NCBI GenBank assembly: GCA_001972305.1
Contig: BDDD01001980.1
Coordinates: 1 to 64,000, forward strand
Length of the DNA: 64,000 nucleotides
Origin: Cephalotus follicularis
Lineage: Eukaryota > Streptophyta > Magnoliopsida > Oxalidales > Cephalotaceae
Direction of reading: 5' to 3'
A program made the position numbers and the translations under genes. Each line of letters begins with the position of its first letter. The first letter of the stretch is position 1. The notes beneath the pieces were generated by a model. The model was not told the DNA's origin. It ran no database searches and saw nothing but the letters and a program-made list of their open reading frames with translations. Positions 56,048-64,000 of the stretch are shown here, piece by piece.

Positions 56048-57004
56048 ATGGCAAACCAAATGAAACTAAACATAGGATTAGAAGGTTCCTCCATTACTAG
56101 ACCTCCGTTCTTTGACGGAAATAACTATAGTTTTTGGAAGAGTAGGATGACCATTTTTCTACAATCCCTTGACTATCAATTGTGGCACATTATTGTAAAT
56201 GATCCTAGAATGCCCACTAGAACAATAGAAGGAGTAGTCTCTCCTAAACCCGAAAATGAATATAATGATAATGATTTTAGGATGCTCCAATTAAATTCTA
56301 AAGCTAAACATGTTTTATTTTGTGCCGTTGGCCCGAATGAATTTAATCGGATATCCTCTTGTGATTCGGCAAAAGAAATGTGAGATTTATTAGAAGTTAC
56401 ATATGAAGGCACTAATCAAGTAAAAGAATCGAAAATAAGCATGCTTGTACATGAGTATGAATTGTTTATGATGCATAATGATGAATGTATTAGTGATATG
56501 TTTACTCGCTTTACTACCATTATCAATTCTCTTAAGAATCTTGACAAATCCTATTCTAATCAAGTACTTGTAAGGAAAATCCTAAGGTGCTTGCCAAAGA
56601 GTTGGACTCCTAAGGTGACGGCCATAGAGGAGGCTAAAGATCTCTCCACTCTCCCACTCGAACAACTCATTGGTTCTTTGATGACACATGAGACAACAAC
56701 GAAGAATCATGAGAATGTGGAAGTGAAGAAGAAGAAGTCAATTGCTTTTAAAGCTTCTAGGGAAGATAGTGAAAGTGAGGAAGATGGAGATGTGGCACTT
56801 ATAACTTCCCAATTCAAAAGGTTTCTCAAAAATCAAAAAGGGAAAAAGACTTTCAAAAAGAATTTCCCTCAAGATGAAGAGTCAAGCAAAAGGGAAGAAC
56901 CAACATGCTACGAATGCAAAAAGCCCGGCCACTTCAAAAACGAGTGTCCAAACCTTAAGAAGAAAGAGCAATTCAAGAAAAAGAATGAATACTCAGAATC
57001 TTAA
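56048..57004 (+). pseudogene. gag region of the SIRE-like element
   Basis: It begins MANQMKLNIGLEGSS, continues with RPPFFDGNNYSFWKSRMTIF (UBN2-type Gag), then LVHEYELFMMHNDECISDMF and a zinc knuckle CYECKKPGHFKNEC near the end (CX2CX4HX4C), with a Lys/Glu-rich tail. Gag of this family forms the particle shell and binds RNA. The region is a fossil and the element stops after it. Confidence 0.85.
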
Positions 57005-57389
57005 AAAAAATCAGAATCTATTGAAGAGGTAAGTTAAATGTGGCATAAATTATAATACAACTCACAAGAACTCTTGTTGCATATTGAATAAACTTTCATC
57101 AATTACTGCACCATTTCATTTGAGGCCTTAGCCGATTCAAAATATACTAACATCCAAGATTAGTCCTGACAAACAAGAGCAGATTATATCATTCTGAGTC
57201 TTCTAATTGTACAGATTATATCATTCCGAGTCTTCTAATTGTATAGGGTTATCGTATACAAACATTTTGGAGGAGAGGTAGCAAAGTGCAGTCACACAAT
57301 ATCTCTGCAACAAATAGCAAGGTAAAGATTATAAGTGTTTGCAAGGGCAAAAACCGACCTTTACTCTTTGGCAGTCTAAAGCTCCAGAA
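57005..57389. other. 3' flank of the hydrolase gene with a 32-bp tandem pair
   Basis: It should contain the 3' UTR of the minus-strand gene ending at 57390. AGATTATATCATTCTGAGTC heads two adjacent 32-bp units at 57181-57212 and 57213-57244, which differ at two positions. No ORF recognised. Confidence 0.5.
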
Positions 57390-60300
57390 CTAACTCGAAG
57401 AACTAAATTCAAAATTTTCTTGCAAAAATTGGTAAAGCTGCTCTGCAACAATAGCAGGATACTCTTCTTGTGGCAAGAGAGCGCCTGGAACCTCGACAAA
57501 TTTGCTCACCCCTTTGGCCCCCTTGAGGGCTTCCATCTCTGCTTTTGATCTCTTTGGAGATCCTTCACTTGACACAATCAGAATTGGCATCTTTCCCTCT
57601 AAATCTGAAAACAGTCGAAGGAACTCCGCACGGGAATTGACAGGGTCAAGGAGACCAGTCAGGAAAGCAGCGGGTACATAACGGGCACCTTTGCGTGCAG
57701 TGAGTGCATATCTACTTTCAACAATTTCTGGAGTTACATTGTCTGGATTTGCATAGACATGGGACTTGTACTGAGATTCAATTGATTTTTCATTGCTGAC
57801 AAGCATGTTATACATCATCCATCCCACACCAGGGGCCCTTAAGGTGCCCCTAAGCAGCCCATACCTATTAAGTATACAAACGGATCATTTCAAATAGAAC
57901 TGTCGAAGTCTTTCAGAATATTAAAAAGCTAATAACATCGTACACTGTATGCTATTAGCGAATAAAGATCAAAATTGGACACTGGGTCGTAGCTAACCTA
58001 GGCTACATATCTCTTGACCTTTTGAAGAAAAAAAAAATAAACGCTTAACTACGAATGCTCTTTTAGAGTCTCATACAAAGACAACATTTTAAAGTACTTT
58101 TCAACAATTAATGTTAAAAAAGAAAAAGATAATAGAAACCACCTAATAAAGTTATTTTCACATAAAACAGGATAGCCTTATTTGAAGGCTTTCCAAGAAA
58201 TCACAGGATCCTTTTAAACAACAATGTCAAAGTCCTCCAAAAAATTAAAATCCATTACCATAATAATTAAACTATTCAATGAATAACCATGTTCAAATTG
58301 AACCTATGTGCTATCACAAACATGAGCTACATATCTCTAACTACTCAAATCATACTTATTTTAATCAAAAGAGGGCTATTTGAGTTCGCATATTAGTACC
58401 AAATTGTCTTTGAGCACTCTTGGAACTTCAAATTGTTTGGAAAAATAACAATTTAAAAGAGACACTAGAAACAGGATTTTAACAGACAAAAATAAAAGCT
58501 CAATTATGAGCACTATTGGACCTTCAAATTGTTTGCAAAAATAACCATTTAATTGTAACCTTCTCAAATAATATCACGAAGAAAAAAGTGAACGAGAAAC
58601 AGGATTTTAACAGACGAAAATAAAAGCTCAATTATGAATGTGATTTTAGAGTCTCTCACTTAAACATAAATTTTAGAGTACATTAGAGAAAGCACATCAT
58701 AAAGTTATTTTCACAAGTCACACTATAACTTCAAATTGTTGCCTTCTAAGTTCCCCGAGGGTATCATGTGATAAAACAAATTCAAAGGTTTGCATAAAAA
58801 TTAAAAAACAATTAATAGCAAGAATTGCAGCCTTTAATCGATAAATGTCGTAAGTGGACCAATGTGCCAAAAACCTAGGCTACATGTCTCTGACTACTTC
58901 ATATCCTTCAAGTTTCAATTAATGAGACTGAACTGAGTCTAATAATAGTATCTAACTTTATTTGTGCACTCTAGAGCAAGTAACAATGAAGGGTCAACTA
59001 TGAATCCAGATGTCAACTATGAATCCAGATATAGTCCTTCACAAAAATAACAACATTGGAGTTTTATTCAGAAATAAGATTATAAGCAATATAACTAATT
59101 AGGGAAAGCCTTAACAGTGTTATTTGGCTAAACTACACTTTTCTTCCAAGTTTTATCAAAGTTGGAGGGTGATAGGCAGTTTGCCCAAATCAAAACTCAA
59201 GAGGGCACCATCGAAATTTGACAAAACATGGTGGGGGCAAGCATAGTTTGTCCAAGTTGTTATTACAATTAACACAACAACCTTTAGAACTACCCCAATG
59301 ACAAATGTGATTGCATTACCATTGGGAAACCCAGTGATCAAAACCTATTGGGGATGTTTGGGATTTGGGCTATATACCACTACGGTGTGTCATAAAATAA
59401 AAAATAAAAAACCAGCCTTTAGAAGTAGGTAAAAGAGATAGTTTTATTAAAGTTTATAAGGTTCAGAGGAGAGAAACAATATGAGTATGTTTATGGGACC
59501 TAGAAATACTGCCACACAATCAACACAGAAAAAATAAAAATAAAAAACCCTTATGATGTTTGTAAGTGCATTCACCTTCTTTCCAACCCCACAGGTTCCA
59601 TAAAGTTCAATTCCCCCCTAAAGGAGCAAAATTAAGAGGAAACATGGACGCTTGCTATAAAACTCGAGGGAAAATATTATATGATATGAACCTAAGACGA
59701 CCAAATGAATGTCCTTGAATACAGTAGGAGCAGGAGAGTTTTTTACTTTTACTAAAAAAAAAATTTAAAAAGACAACAATCACATTAGGATTCACCATAC
59801 CTTGTTTCCATGTTGGGATCTCGACCGAACACAATGGGGAGGGGGCCAGCCCAGGTTGGTGCTACAGCGGCAATGGCTATTGGCTTCACCAAACCCTTTT
59901 TTGCAGCTCTAACTGCTATTGTGGCAGCATGACCTCCGCCAAAGACCACCAAATCGTTTTCTGATTCAGAGGCAGAAAATTATGACTAGAAAAATATTGC
60001 CAAAGGAAACAAGATGGGGTTAATATATATGAGGCACTGCAAACACAGCCATTACAAGTAAACATTGGGAGTGTACGGAAGAAAAGTGAGGCTGGTTTCA
60101 AGTAGAAAAATATGCTAAAAGAAAGAGTACCATAAAATACGTGCTAAAAGAATTGATAGGATGACGTGGACCCAAAACACCCATCCATTGTTTAGTAGCC
60201 CACCAACTTGTTTCAATTTCTTGACATTCAAATAGAAGTCCAAGTTAAAAAGAGACAAGACTCTTCACTATTAGCTATCACAACCATGAAATTAAAGAAT

Positions 60301-63300
60301 CTAGAAAGCATACCAAATATATAAATGACATCTATTTTCATGTTAAGTAAGGTCGCATTCCCAACATTCAATCAATGAATTGTAGATGTGACAAAAAAGA
60401 ACAAGATCAACAATATGCTACCCTTGTTAGCATGCTACCATAGTCAAATGCATCACTTTTTTATATGGCATACTAATCCAAACTTCAAATTCATTATTTT
60501 GAATTGAAATTAGTAGAATATTATTCCACATACAAAGTGGCTTAAGGGGCTATTTGGGGGAGCTTTTGCAGAGCTTTTCACACGAAGTTTTTGACTAAAA
60601 AATTGTAAAAATAAATAACAAAAAAAAAGTGTTAAAATAACCTAAAAGCTATAAAAATCGAAAAGCTCATCTCAAAAGCTTCATTTTAGAGCTTTTCAAC
60701 TCGAGCTTTTGGGGAAAGCCGATAAGACCTAGAAAGAACCAACCCCAAAAGCTAGCTCAATAGGTTGGGAAACCCAAAGTCATATATACCCACATCTAGT
60801 TAATTTCCTAATCCACGTGGGATTGTAACATTCCCCCATTCTTACAGAACGACAGACGGCTTTCACGTTGGTTGGCTTCAACCTAAGTAAGTAGCCCTTT
60901 CCACAGGTCGCCCCTCTTGATGAGTCGTTATGTAAGATTGGGTCAATGAAAGCACCAAATGATAAGACCTAGGAAGAACCAACCCCAAAAGCTAGCTCAA
61001 GAGGTTGGGGAACCCAAAGTCTTATATACCCACATCTAGTTAGTTTCCTAATCCATGTGGGATTGTAACAGAAGCTCTCATGTAGAAGCTCCCCCAAACA
61101 ACCCTAAAGTTGATTAATAAAAAAGAATCAACTTAGCATATATTATTCCACAATGAAGTTCAAAAATAGGAGTTAATGTATGCCACAACCAAGCAAACTA
61201 ATATGATATATATATAGAATGGTATTCTAATTTTGATTACTTTACCACCCGTACCATAAACAAATTTACCCAAAAAGAAGATATGGCTAGAAAAAGATTG
61301 AGAACTTATATACAATTTTGTTAGAAAATAGCAGAAAATAGTCGATACAAATTTAACTCCATATATATTATATCCCGCTATTTTGGATCATCTGTCTAAT
61401 AGAATGTACTTTCTTACCATTTGAGCGAACTTCGCTTTAAGGATCATATGACATATAAGAATCTGGTTATGAATGTGACTTAACAAGTTCCAGTAGAAAC
61501 AAAAGAGGCAAAACCATTTGACAAATATGTTCTATAAGTGGATCATTAGAAATCCTATCAATAGGTGTGTCTCTCGTTACCGTGCTCGTCAAACTTATAA
61601 TTCTTGTTCTTTTCCTTTAAAAACATGTTTCTTTTCAATGCTTCTTAATCTCTTGTAGTCCATCAATGTCTCATCTCTGAGATATTGGCCACATTTGAGA
61701 GATTTTTCAAAAACCTCAACAAATGTTTCCACACCTTCAATTCATTGATTGTATCGAGACCCAAAAACTTCAAATAGATGTCTCCAAAGAACTAGCAAGC
61801 ATAGTAAAAATAGAGTTATGGATGTAGTTTAAAGATGATAAGAACTGTAAATAAAAAAGTGTAACTTGGATCAACACTTTTAAATTAATCGATGATATGA
61901 TTTCAAACTCATATTTCTTTCTTAAATTATCAAGAAAAATACCACCAAGCACAATTAAAATAGCTTTTCCACGTGGAATATAGTACAAACAATACATCAA
62001 AAGCGCTACTTGGAATAGCACCTTACAATGGCATTCCAACCATTTCTAAGATTATCCGTCAGAAAGTATCAAGCACAAATAATTTAGTTTTTTATGTAGT
62101 CAAAAAATGCCTGAAATCATACATCAAAAAGCGTTACTCGATATATCAGTAATTTATTTTAAATAATGCTATCTCACATTCCTTTCTAAAATTAAAAATA
62201 AAAGGCTAATAAACACAATTAAATAACATTTTAAGATTAATAGACAATATTTTTTTCAAATAATGCTGCTTCAAGCACAATAAAAAAATAGTTTTCTATG
62301 TAATTCAAAGATGCCAAGAATTGTAAATCAAAAGCTACTTGAAATAGCGCTTTTAATCTTAATGAAAAATATCTTTTCAAAGATGCTATTTCATATACCC
62401 TTCTAAAATTATTGATAGAAAACTAAAAAGCACCATTAAAATAATATTCTCAATGCTAGGAACTATATTATGTATTACATTTTTAGATTTAATTACTAAA
62501 TGACTTAAGACAAATTTTATATACCCATCTTATTTTATCAATAGAGAACAAATGGTTAAAAAGAAAAAAGAAAATAAGCTCAATAAGAAGAACAAGATAG
62601 TTAAAGGGGTTTGCATGAAAGGGGAGAAGAAATTCTTAAAATAAACTTAAACAATGAGAGATAAGATGTGTGGGCAATAACCAATTGATATATGGTAAAA
62701 GAAATTGCCATTAGTTTCTCAAGAGATAAATTAAAGCAAATTGAATAGTAGGATTTTGGCATACAAAGAGAAGACGTAGGATCTCATGTTTCAGTGAACT
62801 CCTATAGATATTCTTTTCCTTTCATTTGAAGGAACAGAGGCATGTGCTTATGAGTTACAATTGAAAACCAGGCCGAAAAGGAGGAGCATATATGTATTCT
62901 TTTCTTTTTCAAAGTTGAAAACAAAAGTATTTCCATAGGGAGATGTATCTCAGATGAATGAAACATGAGCTGAAAAATGTAGGAGCAACAGATGCATAGA
63001 AAAATTTCAAGGGGAAAGAAGCTTGTTTCACTAAGAAAGGTTAGTATCTTGATAAGTTAATAATCATCATGCATAGAGATTATAACAACAAACAAAATAT
63101 CGCATCAATGATGATCAGCAGAGGAAAAAACAAAGGTAACGGAGATTTTCTAACCATTTGAGCAACTTATTGGGTTATCTGGCGAATTTATAAAGTCAAC
63201 TACAAATTTCTCCATGACATCCGCATTGTAATCCATCTTCGGCCTATCAGAGTAACCCAACCCAGGCCAATCAACAATAATAGTCCGCCAATTGGATTTG

Positions 63301-63473
63301 CCATCTCGTTGAACAATGTCCCAAGCAACTGATCTCCATTCTTCAACAGTGCTAACATCTGAAATGGTTGGTAGCATAAGTATATTCTTAGGAGGATCAG
63401 GGCTTTCTCTCACATGCTCCTCATAATATATATTGATTGAACTGTCTTTAAATTTCCATTGCCAATTATTTGT
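57390..63473 (-). CDS. alpha/beta-hydrolase-fold protein lacking the usual catalytic triad, 5' end not seen
   Basis: Three exons are clear on the minus strand: 63473-63155 (319 nt), 59960-59801 (160 nt) and 57864-57390 (475 nt), with GT-AG introns of about 3.2 and 1.9 kb and matching phases. They encode about 317 residues; at least one upstream exon with the start codon is missing or unrecognised. Fold landmarks: WRTIIVDWPGLGYSDRP after the second core strand, the nucleophile-elbow position LVVFGGGHAATIAVRAA, the acid-strand position MPILIVSSEGSPKRSK and the His-loop position VPGALLPQEEYPAIVAEQL. At the elbow the usual GxSxG reads G-G-G-H-A, and the expected Asp and His also look replaced, so ordinary Ser-hydrolase chemistry is unlikely. 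The reading frame and splice sites look healthy, so this is a plant gene rather than a pseudogene. Substrate and location unknown; a plastid role is only a guess. Confidence 0.85.
58426..58655. repeat. local duplications in the hydrolase intron
   Basis: CTTCAAATTGTTTGGAAAAATAA and CTTCAAATTGTTTGCAAAAATAA lie about 104 bp apart, and GAAACAGGATTTTAACAGAC recurs about 120 bp apart together with AATAAAAGCTCAATTATGA. These are diverged tandem copies of intron sequence with no coding. Confidence 0.6.
60546..61105. mobile_element. hAT-like MITE in the hydrolase intron, holding a TRIM-like element
   Basis: The left end GGGGCTATTTGGGGGAGCTT and right end AAGCTCCCCCAAACAACCCT are inverted ends matching at 17 of 20 positions. 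The interior has repeated AAGCTCTAAAA-type words. A TRIM-like element sits at about 60720-61070. It lies in the first visible intron (59961-63154). The superfamily is inferred from the GGGGCT..TTTGGGGGAGC style; no clear target duplication. Confidence 0.65.
60720..61070. mobile_element. TRIM-like miniature LTR element nested in the MITE
   Basis: Two direct repeats of about 110 bp (60721-60830 and 60961-61070) begin GATAAGACCTAG and end GGGATTGTAACA, differ at about six positions, and enclose about 130 bp without coding. The right copy starts TGATAAG and ends AACA, giving TG..CA ends. This is the layout of a terminal-repeat retrotransposon in miniature, which relies on proteins from other elements. 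Flanks AAAGC and GAAGC agree at four of five bases. No polypurine tract or primer site could be assigned with confidence. Confidence 0.6.
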
Positions 63474-63644
63474 CTGAATCAGAATGCGGTCATTTGTGAG
63501 ACATGTGAATAGAGTTGTATTTTTATCAGAGAATCACAAAATATAATTCCACAACAATGAAAAACACAACCAATTACTTCCCACTAACATATAGGCAATA
63601 GAATCCTCGTTTTTGCACCATTTAGGAATAAATTGGGAAAAAGC

Positions 63645-63797
63645 TTTAGGATATGCCTATTTCTTTGGACAACGAGAACCACTGGTAAGTAGTTGTAAAC
63701 CCATATTCATGACCGCACAAGCAAGAACCATGTAGAAAGTGAATATAGTTTCTTCCGTAGAGCATGGGATTTGAACTCGAGACCACGAGCTCCTTAA
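63645..63797 (-). repeat. possible tRNA-derived SINE remnant
   Basis: On the minus strand GGTCTCGAGTTCAAATCCC contains a Pol III box-B-like GTTCAAATC (63768-63776), followed by about 120 bp ending near GAAATAGGCATATCC. The box A part would lie under the MITE that starts at 63798 and is not visible. A weak call. Confidence 0.35.
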
Positions 63798-63999
63798 GGC
63801 CCCGTTTGGTAATGCTTTTGGATTGCCAAAAACACTTTTCAAACTCAATTTTTCTTAAATTAATGTTTGGTAAAGTTTCAACAAAAGTGTTTTTAACAAA
63901 AATACTTTTGCTTTTTAAAAGGAGCAAAAGCACTCTTTGAAATGAGAAATTTTGATCAGTTGAAAAAGTGCTTTTGCCAATCACATGTTTATATAACAT
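63798..63999. mobile_element. MITE starting GGCCCCGTTTGG, runs off the right edge
   Basis: GGCCCCGTTTGGTAATGCTTTTGGATTG is the common start of hAT-type plant MITEs, here quoted by its first 12 bases. The interior has inverted words (AAAAACACTTTTC, AAAAGTGTTTTTA and AAAGTGCTTTTG). The far end is outside the window. Confidence 0.6.
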
Positions 64000-64000
64000 T

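Larger units (their letters stand above)
54890..57004 (+). mobile_element. SIRE-like Ty1/copia element, 5' part (LTR, primer site, gag)
   Basis: A long LTR is followed by TGGTATCAGAGC (initiator-Met tRNA primer site, 55995-56006) and a Gag ORF region. A long LTR, GGTATCAGAGC and this UBN2-type Gag fit the SIRE/Maximus lineage. Protease, integrase and polymerase are absent; sequence passes into the 3' flank of the hydrolase gene. It is an incomplete fossil. Confidence 0.75.

Overview
The window looks like nuclear DNA of a woody core eudicot. It is AT-rich, its genes are spliced with GT-AG introns, it carries a plant-specific R2R3-MYB, and it is packed with nested plant retrotransposons (Ty3/gypsy Tat lineage, Ty1/copia including a SIRE-like element, solo LTRs, a TRIM-like element) and small DNA elements (CACTA-like, hAT-like MITEs, a fold-back element). 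The species cannot be named from sequence alone. I read everything by eye; domain names come from recognised motifs, not searches.

Only two convincing host genes are present, both on the minus strand. At 4165-5712 there is a complete three-exon R2R3-MYB of subgroup 1 (MYB30/94/96 type, 330 codons by my splicing). At 57390-63473 lie the last three exons of an alpha/beta-hydrolase-fold protein whose usual catalytic Ser, Asp and His positions all look replaced; its first exon or exons are not seen. A 45-codon open stretch at 3384-3518 followed by AATAAA may be a gene fragment.

Layout: 1-2513 is the gag/LTR end of a Tat-like gypsy element (T1). 2514-6250 holds small repeats and the MYB gene. 6251-10042 is AT-rich spacer with diverged duplications. 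10043-14457 is a worn copia element interrupted by a CACTA-like element that itself holds a solo LTR. 15282-17192 is a solo LTR. 18070-32903 is a second Tat-like element (T2) carrying two later solo LTR insertions with clean 5-bp target duplications. 34095-38493 is a minus-strand copia element. 38664-39454 is a fold-back element. 39455-44160 is spacer with a MITE. 44166-54125 is a third Tat-like element (T3) with both LTRs and a TATTG target duplication. About 54890-57004 is the 5' part of a SIRE-like copia element. 57005-63999 is the hydrolase gene, with a TRIM inside a MITE inside an intron, and a SINE-like piece and MITE at the end.

The most unusual system is in T2 and T3. Between pol and the 3' LTR both carry a module on the strand opposite to pol: a promoter-like block with a shared 20-bp motif, an ORF with the PF04195 'putative gypsy type transposon' domain followed by coiled-coil-like segments, and an intron-like segment at the same place in each copy. 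In T3 a 25-bp hairpin minisatellite follows it, whose stem bases appear to covary. All three Tat-like elements lie in the same orientation and are fossils.
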